DNA of 43,320 bases from Clostridia bacterium (GCA_017436245.1 JAFSDN010000113.1:1-43320); one strand, 5' to 3'; shown: positions 29,850 through 39,528, numbered from the stretch's first letter. Notes: generated by a model from the sequence alone, not told the origin. Made by a program: numbers and translations.

Positions 29850-32800
29850 TTGCGTCTTAAAAGTGTTGAATTGCAGGGCTTCAAGTCCTTTGCCGACAAA
29901 ATATATCTGGACTTTAATCCCGGTATAACTGCAATTGTCGGCCCAAACGGTTCGGGTAAAAGTAATATCTCGGATGCAATCCGTTGGGTTTTGGGTGAAC
30001 AGAGTGCACGTTCGCTCCGAGGCAGCCGAATGGAGGATGTTATTTTTGCAGGAACAGAGGTGCGTAAGCCTCAGGGCTTTGCAGAGGTTTCCCTGACTCT
30101 GGATAATTCGGAAAAAGAATTGAATATAGATTATGAAGAGGTGGTTGTTACCCGACGGGTTTACCGCAGCGGCGAGGGCGAATATTTCATAAACCGAAAT
30201 GCCTGCCGTCTGAAGGACATCCATGAATTGTTTATGGATACGGGTATTGGCCGTGAAGGTTATTCCATTATCGGACAGGGCAAAATTGACGAGATTCTCA
30301 GTAACAAATCTGAGGACAGAAGACGAATCTTTGAAGAAGCTGCCGGGATAACAAAATATAAATACAGAAAGAATGAAGCCGAAAAGAAGCTTGAAAAGAC
30401 CAATGAAAATCTCACCCGTGTCAACGATATTATGTCGGAGCTTTCGGGTCAGCTTGAACCTCTCAGAATTCAGTCGGAAAAGGCGAGAAAATATCTGAAC
30501 CTTCGTGATGAACTGCGAGTTATTGATGTGAATGTTTCGGTTGCATCAATTGGTAAGCACCGTGAGGAGCTTGTGAAAATTGATAATAATCTTGAGGCGG
30601 TTTCAAACAGCATCGAAACCCTCCAAAAGGCTGTTGACGAAAAGGAAAATCTCACAAAAGAGATGTATGAGCTTATTGAGTCATATGAAGCTCAGATGGA
30701 GCAATGCCGTGTAGCTCAAAAGGCGGCATCGGAGGAATCGGCTGAGGAACAGAACAGAATTAATCTTGCTTATGCCAATATTGAACATTGTAAAGAAAAT
30801 ATTCAGCGTATAAATGATGAAATCGGCAAGAGCCAGCGTGGCGTTGAACAGCTGGACAAGTTGATTGAAGACTATACCAAGGTTTATGCACAGCTCAGCG
30901 AAACACGTCAGGGCTTGCTTGGGAAAATTTCTGAGGCTCAGGCTGAATTTGAAAAGATAAATCTGACTTTTCAGGGGAACAATGAAAGTATTGAGAGCCT
31001 GAAAACTGCCATAATTGATAAAACCGCTGAAATCGGTTCGTTACGGAGCAAGGTTGCAAACTATAACATCCTTATTGAAAATTTTTCAAGAGAAAGCAAA
31101 AATATTGAATCAGAGCTTGAAACTCATAGTTCTGAGCACAACCGTATTGCAGAAGAAAATAAGAAAATTGAAGATAATCTTTCAAAACTTACAGAAGAAT
31201 TTGAGGAGCTGAAGAATTCTCTTGCTGTGGCGGAAGAAAAGTTTGAAATCCTTAACGGAAAAACGGAAGAACTTGCAGAAAAGAAAAATGAGGTTCTTGC
31301 AGAGCTGAACAAAAAGAATTCTCACAAAAGCGTTCTTGAAGATATGGAGAACGATTTTGAAGGCTATAACCGAAGCGTAAAGGCTGTTATGACGGCACAT
31401 TCTGAGGGTGTGCTCAAAAACGCAAGGATTTACGGACCCATTACAAAATTAATCAGCACAGACAAAAAGTATGTGACGGCAATTGAAGTGGCGTTGACGT
31501 CGGTTAATCAGAATATCGTAACAGAGGACGAGCAGGATGCAAAGGCTGCAATTAATTACCTGAAGGCAAACAAGCTGGGCAGAGCAACATTTATGCCCAT
31601 ATCAACGGTCAGAACACGAAATACCGACCTTCAGGGTGCCGAAAAGATGAAAGGCTATATTGCTCTTGCGCAGGAAATTGTTGAATACGACAAAAAGTAC
31701 GATGGAGTTGTTGGAAGCGTTCTAGGGGGCACGGTGGTTGTTGATAATATTGACAATGCCATTGCCATGGCGGCAAAGTGCGGTCACAAGTTCAAGATTG
31801 TTACCGTTGAAGGCGAAGTTATGCAGCCCGGCGGTGCCATGAGTGGCGGAAGCATGGGCGGTAAAAATGCAGGCTTTTTGTCGCGGGCGGCAGAAATTGA
31901 AAAACTGAAATCCGAAATTGAATTGCTTCAGGCAGAGCTTCAGAAAATTGAGGACAAAAAGATTGAAACAAATGACGAGCTTCAAAAGATTTCAATTGAA
32001 CTTGCCGAGAGCAGAAATGTTCTTTCGGAAAAGAATGAAGAATACATAAGAGCAAAATCAAACTCCGAGCATAGCCGTCTGTTCCTTGAAGCGGCTGAGG
32101 CAAGAACAGCACAGCTTAATCGGGAACGTGAAACAATTGAAGAAAGAACCCGTGAGATTGCCGATGACATTGTTCTTTGCAACAAGAACGCCGATGAGCT
32201 GGAAGCGGAGGTATCGAGCCTGAGACTTGAAACTGACAGCAAGCAATCTGAGTCGGAGGGGATTTACCAAAAGGTTAAGGAGATTCAGGACCTGTTGGTT
32301 GCGTTGCAGATTGAAGAAAGCTCCAACCAAAAGGATATTGAGGTTCAGAATGAGCGTCTTGAAAATGTTAAAAATGAAAAGACGGCAATTTTGGACGAAA
32401 ATAAGGCAAAACAGCTTGAGGTTGATTTGCTTAATGGAAAAATTGCGGCAATAACCAATGAAATTGAAACAGATAACAAAAAACTTTCGGAAATCGGCAA
32501 CAAGGCTCAGGAGCTTGAAAAGCAGCTTGCTGAGTTGAGTGATAACCGAAAAAATACAGATGCCAAGTCAAGAGAGCTGCAGGAACAGGTCAAGGAGGTT
32601 CGCGAGCAGTTGTTTGCACTTGGTCAGCAAAAGGCAAAGGTTGAGGGAGCAAAGGCAAAATGCGAAGGCGACCTTGACGGACTGTTTGAATATTTGTGGA
32701 ACGAGTATGAATTGACATACAGCGATGCGGTGAAGCTGAAAACAGAGGATGAGTTTGATTTCAAGGCGGCAACTGTCAGAATTTCGGAGCTGAAAAGCAA

Positions 32801-33416
32801 AATTAAATCCTTGGGTAACATAAATATTGATGCAATTGAAGAATATAAGACCATAAAGGAACGTTTTGACTTCCTTACGGAACAGACAGTTGACCTTGAA
32901 AAGGCAAAGGGTGACCTTGAAAAGATTATTGACGAAATGATGACAATAATGAAAAAACAGTTTTCGGAGCAGTTTGCGGTTATCAGCAAAAACTTCAATA
33001 ATGTGTTCCGTGAGCTGTTCGGCGGCGGACAGGCACAGCTTGAGCTTGCCGACCCTGATGATATTATGGAGACGGGGGTTGAGATTGTTGCACAACCTCC
33101 GGGCAAAAAGCTTCAGAGCCTTACACTTTTGTCGGGTGGTGAGCGTGCATTTACTGCAATTGCACTTTTGTTTGCAATCCTCAAGGTAAGACCCACGCCC
33201 TTCTGTATTCTTGACGAAATTGAAGCGGCACTTGATGACATAAACGTTTACCGCTATGCCGACTATCTGAAAAAATACAGCAAAAAATCACAGTTCATTG
33301 TTGTTACGCACAGACGTGGTACGATGGAAGCCGCAAACATTCTTTACGGTGTTACCATGCAGGAAAAGGGTATATCAAAATTATTATCATTAAATATAGA
33401 CGAGGTGGCTGAATAA
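29850..33416 (+). CDS. smc: Chromosome segregation ATPase Smc
   Basis: An 1188-aa SMC protein. It starts RLKSVELQGFKSFADK, with Walker A GPNGSGKSNISDAIRWVLGE near residue 32. Long coiled coils occupy ~165-500 and ~680-1000. The hinge (~520-670) contains YGPITKLISTDKKYVTAIEV. The C-terminal head has the ABC signature TLLSGGERAFTAIALLFAIL and Walker B FCILDEIEAALDD. It acts with ScpAB to organise and separate chromosomes. The start is TTG 29850, eight bases after AAGGAGG (29835-29841); an open frame to 29787 has no site. Its stop overlaps the ftsY start (TAATG). Confidence 0.98.
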   Translation: MRLKSVELQGFKSFADKIYLDFNPGITAIVGPNGSGKSNISDAIRWVLGEQSARSLRGSRMEDVIFAGTEVRKPQGFAEVSLTLDNSEKELNIDYEEVVVTRRVYRSGEGEYFINRNACRLKDIHELFMDTGIGREGYSIIGQGKIDEILSNKSEDRRRIFEEAAGITKYKYRKNEAEKKLEKTNENLTRVNDIMSELSGQLEPLRIQSEKARKYLNLRDELRVIDVNVSVASIGKHREELVKIDNNLEAVSNSIETLQKAVDEKENLTKEMYELIESYEAQMEQCRVAQKAASEESAEEQNRINLAYANIEHCKENIQRINDEIGKSQRGVEQLDKLIEDYTKVYAQLSETRQGLLGKISEAQAEFEKINLTFQGNNESIESLKTAIIDKTAEIGSLRSKVANYNILIENFSRESKNIESELETHSSEHNRIAEENKKIEDNLSKLTEEFEELKNSLAVAEEKFEILNGKTEELAEKKNEVLAELNKKNSHKSVLEDMENDFEGYNRSVKAVMTAHSEGVLKNARIYGPITKLISTDKKYVTAIEVALTSVNQNIVTEDEQDAKAAINYLKANKLGRATFMPISTVRTRNTDLQGAEKMKGYIALAQEIVEYDKKYDGVVGSVLGGTVVVDNIDNAIAMAAKCGHKFKIVTVEGEVMQPGGAMSGGSMGGKNAGFLSRAAEIEKLKSEIELLQAELQKIEDKKIETNDELQKISIELAESRNVLSEKNEEYIRAKSNSEHSRLFLEAAEARTAQLNRERETIEERTREIADDIVLCNKNADELEAEVSSLRLETDSKQSESEGIYQKVKEIQDLLVALQIEESSNQKDIEVQNERLENVKNEKTAILDENKAKQLEVDLLNGKIAAITNEIETDNKKLSEIGNKAQELEKQLAELSDNRKNTDAKSRELQEQVKEVREQLFALGQQKAKVEGAKAKCEGDLDGLFEYLWNEYELTYSDAVKLKTEDEFDFKAATVRISELKSKIKSLGNINIDAIEEYKTIKERFDFLTEQTVDLEKAKGDLEKIIDEMMTIMKKQFSEQFAVISKNFNNVFRELFGGGQAQLELADPDDIMETGVEIVAQPPGKKLQSLTLLSGGERAFTAIALLFAILKVRPTPFCILDEIEAALDDINVYRYADYLKKYSKKSQFIVVTHRRGTMEAANILYGVTMQEKGISKLLSLNIDEVAE

Positions 33417-34348
33417 TGGGAATTTTTGGGAAACTTAAAGAGAGCCTGAGCAAAACAAAAGAGGTGCTCAGCTCAAGAATTGAAACTGCGTTGAAGTCCT
33501 TCAGAAAGGTTGATGAAGAGCTTTTTGAGGAGCTTGAAGAGATTTTGATTATGGCGGATATTGGGGTTGAGACATCGGTTGAGATTATTGACCGGCTCCG
33601 TGATGCCGCAAAAGAGAAGAAGATAACCGAAAGCATTGAATTGAAGGCAGAGCTGAGAACCATTCTGGCTGATATTCTTACTGAGGGTGACAATTCGGTT
33701 CAGCTTCAGGGCAAGCCTGCTGTTATTATGGTTATAGGCGTTAACGGTGTGGGAAAAACCACATCAATCGGCAAGATGGCTAATATGTATAAGAATATGG
33801 GCAAAAAGGTTGTTATTGCCGCTGCCGATACCTTCAGAGCGGCAGCCATTGAACAGCTTGAAGTCTGGGCTGAACGTGCCGAGGCAGAAATTATCAAACA
33901 GCAGGAGGGTTCTGACCCTGCGGCGGTTATTTATGATGCAATCGGAGCTGCCAAAAACAGAGGCGCTGATGTGCTTTTGTGCGACACAGCAGGAAGATTG
34001 CACAACAAGAAGAATCTTATGGATGAGCTGAAAAAGATATACAGAATTCTCAACAAGGAGCTTCCGGATTCTTCAAAGGAAGTGTTGCTTGTTCTTGATG
34101 CAACAACCGGACAGAATGCAGTTGAGCAGGCAAAACAGTTCAAGGAGGCTGCCGATATTACTGGTATTGTTCTCACAAAACTGGACGGAACGGCAAAGGG
34201 CGGAATTGTTTTTGCCATCAAGAATGAATACGGAATCCCCGTGAAGCTCATTGGTCTGGGCGAGAAGATTGATGATATGGACGAATTTTCACCCATTGAT
34301 TTTGTTAATGCCATAATTGAACCCGACGAGGAGATTGACAATGGTTGA
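33416..34348 (+). CDS. ftsY: Signal recognition particle receptor FtsY
   Basis: A 310-aa SRP GTPase. A short N domain (~20-90) precedes the G domain with VNGVGKTTSIGKMA (P-loop, ~res 107-121), DTFRAAAIEQLEVW, CDTAGRLHNKKNLM, and TKLDGTAKGG. The last part GLGEKIDDMDEFSP is the usual FtsY closing segment. It docks SRP-ribosome complexes at the membrane. It lacks the long acidic A domain of E. coli FtsY, as is normal in Firmicutes. ATG 33416 overlaps the smc stop, and its own stop overlaps the next gene by eight bases. Confidence 0.98.
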   Translation: MGIFGKLKESLSKTKEVLSSRIETALKSFRKVDEELFEELEEILIMADIGVETSVEIIDRLRDAAKEKKITESIELKAELRTILADILTEGDNSVQLQGKPAVIMVIGVNGVGKTTSIGKMANMYKNMGKKVVIAAADTFRAAAIEQLEVWAERAEAEIIKQQEGSDPAAVIYDAIGAAKNRGADVLLCDTAGRLHNKKNLMDELKKIYRILNKELPDSSKEVLLVLDATTGQNAVEQAKQFKEAADITGIVLTKLDGTAKGGIVFAIKNEYGIPVKLIGLGEKIDDMDEFSPIDFVNAIIEPDEEIDNG

Positions 34349-37133
34349 CATTAAAGATTTTAAAAGGGACGGGCAGGGAAGACCTGATAAATGGGGCAGG
34401 AAACTTTTTGTTTTTGCTTTGATTTTTGTTGTTCTGCTTGTGCTGTATTATGCAGGCAACTTGTATCTGGATTATGTTCAGGTGAAGGAAGTTGGGGCGC
34501 AGTATACAGAGGTCTTTTTGAAAAATCTTGTTACTGAGGCGGTTATTCAGGTGATAAGCTTTTATGCGCTTTTTGTTATTGCGTTGCTCAGCATTTTGTT
34601 TGTGCGGAGGAATTTTGCTGTTCAGAATCTGGACAGAGGGGCATTATCATCAAAAAAGCTTTCTTTTTTGATTAGTGTGATTTTTGCCTTTGTTGCAAGT
34701 TCGGTTGTCAGCGAGGAGCTTTGTGAAAAATATCTTATGTTCACAAACAGTCAGCAATTTGGAGAGTTTGACCCGATTTTTGGAAAAGATGTGGGATATT
34801 ATGTGTTCCAAAGACCGCTTCTTGAATCGGTTGTGTCGTCGCTTCTCAGCATATGGCTTGTGCTTTCGGTGCTGATTTTCTTTGTTTACTGGTTTCTTGG
34901 TGTTGTTTACAACGAGCGCAGTATCAAAGGGCTGATTGGCATCAAGCGAATTATGGTTCACAACTGTGTGAATCTTTCGGTGCTTTTGCTGTTGTTTGGG
35001 TTGTCATATATTTTCAAGGCGGAGGATATTTTGTATAAGTCGTTCAGCGATTTGAACGGAGCGGGCTTTACCGACAAAACAATATGGCTGAATTATTATC
35101 GGGTTGCACCGTTTTTGATGATTATTCTTGTTGCTGTAGCGGCAAGATTTGTTGCAAAGGACAGGAACGTTGCGGCACTGAAAACAATTCTTGTTTTCCC
35201 TGCCCTATGGGTTGCGGTGCTTTTGGTGGCAGTTGTTGTTCAGAGCTTTATTGTTGCGCCCAACGAGGTAATACGTGAGCAGGATAATATTGTTTCAAAT
35301 ATCCGGGCAACTCAGGCGGCTTACGGACTTGACGATATTTCTGAGGTTGTTTTCGATGTTAAAAACGACCTTACCGCTGAAAATCTGAAGAACCATGAGG
35401 AAATAACCGACAACATCCGTATTCTGGATTTGTCGGCAAATCTGACAGTTCTGAATCAGATTCAGGGAATCAGAAATTATTACAGATTTAATGAAACGGA
35501 TATTGTTCCCTATGAAATTGACGGCAAAAAGACTGCTGTTGCCATAACTCCCCGTGAAATGACAAAAGCAAATCTTCAGGATAATACCGACACATATATA
35601 AACAAGACCCTGAGATATACCCACGGTTTTGGTGTTACGATGAATGTGATTAACAAGGTTACGTCTCAGGGACAGCCGGAGTTTCTTATCAAGGACATTC
35701 CGCCCAAGTCGGAAGAAGGAATCCCTGAAATTAAGCAGCCCAGAATTTATTACGGCGAGCTGACGGACGATTATGTTGTGGTGGGTAGTGATAAGTATAA
35801 GGAGCTGGACTACTCGGAAGGTCAGGAGGATGTTGAATTTTCCTACGACGGTTCGGGCGGTGTTGAGCTTGGATTGTGGAACAGACTTGTTTTTGCGGCT
35901 AAGTATGGCGACGTCAGACTTCTTGTTTCGGACCTTGTTTCGTCCGATAGCCGGATTCTGATTAACCGTGATGTTGTTTCAAGACTTGAAACCGTTGCAC
36001 CGTTTTTTGCCTATGACGGTGACCCGTATATGATTATTGATGATACGGGCAGGCTAAAGTGGGTTGTTGATGCATACACAACAACAAACCGCTATCCTTA
36101 CTCCCAACGTTACGGCGAGAGGAATTTCAATTATATCCGAAATTCCGTAAAGGCTGTGGTTGATGCTTATGACGGAAGCGTGACATTTTACATCTCGGAT
36201 TCGGATGACCCTATTGTGAGAACTTATGCATCAATTTATCCTAAGCTCTTCTCGGAGGATGATATTCCTGATGACATAAAACGGCATATCAAGTATCCTG
36301 AATATATGTTCAAGATTCAGTCGGATATGTATGGACAATATCATATTTCAAATCCTTCCACCTTCTATAACAAAAATGATATGTGGGTTATTGCTCAGGA
36401 ACGTTACGGAAGCACAACCGAGGCAAAGGAGCTTGCGGCATATTACAATATGATGAAGCTGGAAGGCGAGGACGAAGAAGAATTGCTTTTGACGGTTCCT
36501 TTTACCCTTGCAAACAAGGATAATATGGTTGCCTGGTTTGCTGTTCGCAATGAGTGGAAGAACTACGGCAAGCTGCAGGTTTATAAGTTCCCCAAGGGTA
36601 TCAGCGTTTCGGGACCCATGCAGATTGAAAACAGAATCAATTCTGACAAGGATATTTCAAAGGAACTGAATTTGTGGAGTCAGGGTGATTCGCAGGTTAT
36701 CAGGGGAAATATGATTGTCGTTCCCATTGAAAATTCCATTTTGTATGTTGAACCCATTTATATTGCTTCAAGCAACCAGTCGGCTTTGCCGGAGCTGAAG
36801 CAGGTTGTTGTTGCCTATGATGAAAGGATTGTTATGGCAAACAGCCTTGATGAGGCGTTGATGGCATTGTTCAATCCGGACGGAAATTCGGAAAATGTTC
36901 AAAACGATGCGGCTCTGCAAAAGCCCTCAACAAGTGAAAAGCCCGACAAGGAGAAGCCGGTGACTTTTGAAGAGGCTGCTCAAATCGTTGTTGAGGAATT
37001 CAAACGTATGAAAGGCGCAAGTGCCGAAAATAACTGGAGTGAATTTGGCGATTCAATGAATGCACTTGAGGAGTCGGTGGCTGAGCTTGAAAAGTATCTT
37101 CCCACAGAGGAAAGTGCCGAAGAAGTTGAATAA
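34341..37133 (+). CDS. UPF0182 family integral membrane protein
   Basis: A 930-aa protein of the UPF0182 family. The first ~300 residues hold about seven membrane helices (the first is LFVFALIFVVLLVLYYAGNL). They are followed by a large extracytoplasmic region with family motifs NIRATQAAYGLDDI, YTHGFGVTMNVINKVTSQGQ, RIYYGELTDDYVVVG, YPYSQRYGERNFNYIRNSVK and YHISNPSTFYNKNDMW. The C-terminal ~80 residues are acidic and Pro/Lys/Glu-rich. Function is unknown. ATG 34341 overlaps the ftsY stop, with GAGGAG eight bases upstream, so it is translationally coupled to ftsY. Confidence 0.93.
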   Translation: MVDIKDFKRDGQGRPDKWGRKLFVFALIFVVLLVLYYAGNLYLDYVQVKEVGAQYTEVFLKNLVTEAVIQVISFYALFVIALLSILFVRRNFAVQNLDRGALSSKKLSFLISVIFAFVASSVVSEELCEKYLMFTNSQQFGEFDPIFGKDVGYYVFQRPLLESVVSSLLSIWLVLSVLIFFVYWFLGVVYNERSIKGLIGIKRIMVHNCVNLSVLLLLFGLSYIFKAEDILYKSFSDLNGAGFTDKTIWLNYYRVAPFLMIILVAVAARFVAKDRNVAALKTILVFPALWVAVLLVAVVVQSFIVAPNEVIREQDNIVSNIRATQAAYGLDDISEVVFDVKNDLTAENLKNHEEITDNIRILDLSANLTVLNQIQGIRNYYRFNETDIVPYEIDGKKTAVAITPREMTKANLQDNTDTYINKTLRYTHGFGVTMNVINKVTSQGQPEFLIKDIPPKSEEGIPEIKQPRIYYGELTDDYVVVGSDKYKELDYSEGQEDVEFSYDGSGGVELGLWNRLVFAAKYGDVRLLVSDLVSSDSRILINRDVVSRLETVAPFFAYDGDPYMIIDDTGRLKWVVDAYTTTNRYPYSQRYGERNFNYIRNSVKAVVDAYDGSVTFYISDSDDPIVRTYASIYPKLFSEDDIPDDIKRHIKYPEYMFKIQSDMYGQYHISNPSTFYNKNDMWVIAQERYGSTTEAKELAAYYNMMKLEGEDEEELLLTVPFTLANKDNMVAWFAVRNEWKNYGKLQVYKFPKGISVSGPMQIENRINSDKDISKELNLWSQGDSQVIRGNMIVVPIENSILYVEPIYIASSNQSALPELKQVVVAYDERIVMANSLDEALMALFNPDGNSENVQNDAALQKPSTSEKPDKEKPVTFEEAAQIVVEEFKRMKGASAENNWSEFGDSMNALEESVAELEKYLPTEESAEEVE

Positions 37134-37153
37134 GATTACAAAAAGTGGCGGGG

Positions 37154-37170
37154 TAAGAGTTGTACTCTTA
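37154..37170 (+). other. Small perfect hairpin after the UPF0182 gene
   Basis: TAAGAGT-tgt-ACTCTTA, seven perfect pairs with a 3-nt loop, 20 bp after the stop codon. No T-run follows, so it may protect the mRNA 3' end rather than terminate. Confidence 0.4.
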
Positions 37171-37258
37171 GGGACGGCAATATGAGTATTATTTGACAAA
37201 TACTTATAATTATGTTTGGATAAATGAAAACTAACGTCACTTTTATAAATCTAAAAAA

Positions 37259-37320
37259 GACGTATAATTAAATTTGTTTGCTTTGGTTGTTTACAAATTA
37301 ATTATACGTCTTGATTTTTA
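37259..37320. terminator. Bidirectional terminator between convergent genes
   Basis: GACGTATAATTAA plus ATTTGT (37259-37277) pairs with ACAAATTAATTATACGTC (37293-37310), with one bulged A. On the minus strand it is followed by six T (complement of 37253-37258), and on the plus strand by a weaker TTGATTTTTA. It mainly serves the minus-strand SH3-like gene. Confidence 0.82.
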
Positions 37321-37347
37321 GGGCAAAATAAGTAAGGAGTTAGTTTG

Positions 37348-37929
37348 TCATAACCGCTTACAATTATTAGTTAGATCTGAATACTTTATCCATCCCATTT
37401 TATATCCTCCAGATACAGGATATATAACTTGTACATAACCGCCATATGCTTCAGGGGACAAATAATCAAAGCAACGTACAAGATCATATTTTGAAATATA
37501 ACCTAATTTACCAGATTTCCCAGGACGCTTGTATGTTGTAATCTTTTTATTAGCAATACGTAGTGTTATGCTGTCGTTAAAAAAATACATCCAATTATTA
37601 AATATTCCTTTATCGTCCGTAATCGCCTCTGTCTTTATCCAGCCCGATTTATTGCCTTTGGAAGTTGGGTATGTAACATAACAACGTCCTGTAGTATCAC
37701 TATATTTAGTGATTTTAATTAAATCAGAAGCATAAATTGTTCCGATTTGCTTTTTATCACTGCTTTTTGAAGAATTGTAAACAGGCGTGTTGTTCTTTGT
37801 TGTCATTACATATGTTTGAATATTACCGCCCGGAATTTTTACATCTTTCGCAAAAGTGAAAATTGACAATGGAGACATTATGATTACTACTGCAAAAAGC
37901 ATCGAAAATAATTTGTTCGGTTTTCTCAT
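37348..37929 (-). CDS. Secreted protein with two SH3-like repeats
   Basis: 193 aa. A clear signal peptide (KPNKLFSMLFAVVIIMSPLS, cleavage probably after FTFA, ~res 29) precedes two similar ~65-residue units. Each has a start such as NTPVYNSS or ITTYKRPG, then a G..Y..DL motif, then YVTYP or VQVIYP and a closing GWIK. This is the bacterial SH3 pattern, which often binds cell wall. No enzyme domain is visible, so it may be a wall-binding or inhibitory secreted factor. AAGGAGG lies ten bases before ATG (37929); the open frame extends further up, into the ribosome site. Base composition is clearly more AT-rich than the genes before it. Confidence 0.78.
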   Translation of the reverse strand: MRKPNKLFSMLFAVVIIMSPLSIFTFAKDVKIPGGNIQTYVMTTKNNTPVYNSSKSSDKKQIGTIYASDLIKITKYSDTTGRCYVTYPTSKGNKSGWIKTEAITDDKGIFNNWMYFFNDSITLRIANKKITTYKRPGKSGKLGYISKYDLVRCFDYLSPEAYGGYVQVIYPVSGGYKMGWIKYSDLTNNCKRL

Positions 37930-37957
37930 AGTCTTATTCCTCCTTTCTTTATTCTTT

Positions 37958-38013
37958 CGCATTTTTTATTTTTAGACCATCTTGCCCCATAGAGTTCCAT
38001 AATAAAAAATGCG
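37958..38013. repeat. 13-bp inverted repeat upstream of the SH3-like gene
   Basis: CGCATTTTTTATT (37958-37970) and AATAAAAAATGCG (38001-38013) match perfectly, with 30 bp between. It is 29 bp before the start of the SH3-like gene on its strand. It could be an operator or leader stem. Confidence 0.5.
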
Positions 38014-38108
38014 CCTACCGATGTTAAATGACGATAAGGAAGAAAGGTAGTGTTATTTAGCCGGATTGATATGATATTGTAGAAAATTAAATTTTGGAGG
38101 ACTTTACA

Positions 38109-38492
38109 ATGAAATCAATATTTGAACAAAATGGCGGAACTTATACAAAGGTCGGAGATTACTATATTCCTAATATCGCAGTACCCGACACAAGAAAGTA
38201 TAATATCGGTAAATACGGAAATTTGAGAAAAACATTCTTGAAAGAACATCACAAATCCTATTACACAATTCTCTTTATGGAAGGCAAGCTGTTTGAACAC
38301 CTTGCGGAGATAGACGAAATCTGTCATAGATGTTTAAAAGATATGATAACAAAAATGGCAAAGCAAGAGGGCGTTACAGAGAAATTAAAAGCAACAGACC
38401 AAATGGCTTGGGTGCAGAAAATGAATAATATTCGCAACCGAGCAGAAGAAGTCATAATGCGTGAATATGTGTACGGAGGTTTTGAAGAATAA
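38109..38492 (+). CDS. tnpV: Transposon-encoded protein TnpV (orphan)
   Basis: A 127-aa protein recognised as the TnpV family, known from Tn4451-type mobilizable transposons of Clostridia. Typical features are the start FEQNGGTYTKVGDYYIPNI, the middle YGNLRKTFLKEHHKSYYTIL, LAEIDEICHRCLKDMI and the end REYVYGGFEE. Its role in transposition is unknown. GGAGG lies eight bases before ATG 38109. No tnpX-type serine recombinase, tnpY/Z, or element ends were found in the window, so it is a remnant or solo gene marking past insertion of mobile DNA. Confidence 0.83.
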   Translation: MKSIFEQNGGTYTKVGDYYIPNIAVPDTRKYNIGKYGNLRKTFLKEHHKSYYTILFMEGKLFEHLAEIDEICHRCLKDMITKMAKQEGVTEKLKATDQMAWVQKMNNIRNRAEEVIMREYVYGGFEE

Positions 38493-38591
38493 AACTTCTT
38501 AAAAACAGTTTACTGTTAAGACGCTACCACATTCCTAACAGAACAAAAATGAACTCATCAATAAATAATACTAAATTTACAGCGAAAATTG

Positions 38592-38630
38592 AAAATACCT
38601 CCTACTTTAAAGTGTAGGAGGTATTTTAAG
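38592..38630. terminator. Bidirectional terminator between tnpV and minus-strand operon
   Basis: AAAATACCTCCTAC (38592-38605) and GTAGGAGGTATTTT (38614-38627) form a perfect 14-bp stem, with an 8-base loop that can extend the pairing. T-runs are present on both strands. Confidence 0.9.
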
Positions 38631-38638
38631 TTTACAAT

Positions 38639-39331
38639 TTATCCAACAATTAGTGCTACAACAACACCTGAAATAATGGCTGAAATAACAGCTGTAAATA
38701 TTGGTATAAGAATCTTTTCTTTCCACGATTCTTTTTTATCACGTGTCTTCGTTTCGATGAGAGAAGATTCTTTCTTATGTAAAATTTTCAGGTATTTTTC
38801 CAGTTTATTTACAACATCTATTGATAAAAACTGGTCTGTTGTCTTATTAATTTTTTCCAATTCTTCATGGGTTAAAAGGTCAGAATCAACAACTTCTTCT
38901 ATACTCTTGTTAATTTTGTATTCGTTAACAATTTCAGCAATATCTTCCATAGATGGTCTGATTTCACTATAGTATTCAGGGAAAGCATCTTTTATTTGAT
39001 CGTTGGTATATTGATCTAAAATTCTATCATATTCATCCTTTACAGAAACCATTATCCATTCTATGGCATCACTATAAGCTCGTTGTAAATGACCAATTGC
39101 TGAATCAATTGCTTTTACTACATTTGGGTTATTGTCATCAGCATTCTCTTGAGGCTTCTTTTCGTAATTAACGGCCCTCAGAAAATGATCAAATGAATAT
39201 CTTTGCTCGTGCAAAGGCTGTATATACGACTTATTTAACGTATCTAATGATTCTGCTTTTATCGTTACTTCTTTCGATCTTCCGTACCATTCTAACAGTA
39301 ATCCGATTTGTTGCTCGTATTTATTTAACAT
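38639..39331 (-). CDS. Tail-anchored protein of unknown function
   Basis: 230 aa, mostly helical and charged, with one membrane helix at the very C-terminus (ILIPIFTAVISAIISGVVVA, ~res 207-226) and no signal peptide, so the N-terminal ~205 residues should be cytoplasmic. A segment NVVKAIDSAIGHLQRAYSDA (~res 70-89) recalls helical His/Arg motifs of HEPN-like or abortive-infection proteins, but this is weak. I do not recognise the family. It is the second gene of a two-gene operon, five bases after the 63-aa gene, under a strong promoter. Its neighbours are mobile-element remnants, so a defence or toxin role is conceivable but not shown. Confidence 0.75.
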   Translation of the reverse strand: MLNKYEQQIGLLLEWYGRSKEVTIKAESLDTLNKSYIQPLHEQRYSFDHFLRAVNYEKKPQENADDNNPNVVKAIDSAIGHLQRAYSDAIEWIMVSVKDEYDRILDQYTNDQIKDAFPEYYSEIRPSMEDIAEIVNEYKINKSIEEVVDSDLLTHEELEKINKTTDQFLSIDVVNKLEKYLKILHKKESSLIETKTRDKKESWKEKILIPIFTAVISAIISGVVVALIVG

Positions 39332-39336
39332 AGTAA

Positions 39337-39528
39337 TTAGGGCATACGCTTTCCAAGCACAGCATCGCTTCTTTTCTTAAACTCATCTGTAGTATATATT
39401 TTTCCAATTGACGTGCGTACATGCCCCCTATAAAAACTAGGTCTTTTCAAAATTCCGTCAATAGTTTTCTGAGTAATATTTAGCGATGGATATGCTTGTT
39501 CTAAAATATTTTTTTTAGTCATAAACAT
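39337..39528 (-). CDS. 63-aa basic protein of unknown function, first gene of two-gene operon
   Basis: A small basic protein. It has a segment AYPSLNITQKTIDGILKRPS, then a conserved-looking core FYRGHVRTSIGKIYTTDEF and a basic end. It could be a small DNA-binding or partner protein; I do not recognise it. The start ATG at 39528 is seven bases after GGAAAGG; a second Met lies two codons on. It ends five bases before the tail-anchored protein gene, so the two are surely cotranscribed. The ~50-nt leader follows the promoter at 39588-39616. Confidence 0.7.
   Translation of the reverse strand: MFMTKKNILEQAYPSLNITQKTIDGILKRPSFYRGHVRTSIGKIYTTDEFKKRSDAVLGKRMP

Noticed and set aside
10593..37133. Many long antisense open frames over dcw, smc and UPF0182 genes
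   Set aside because: They mirror codon bias of the true genes, lack ribosome sites and show no protein-like motifs.
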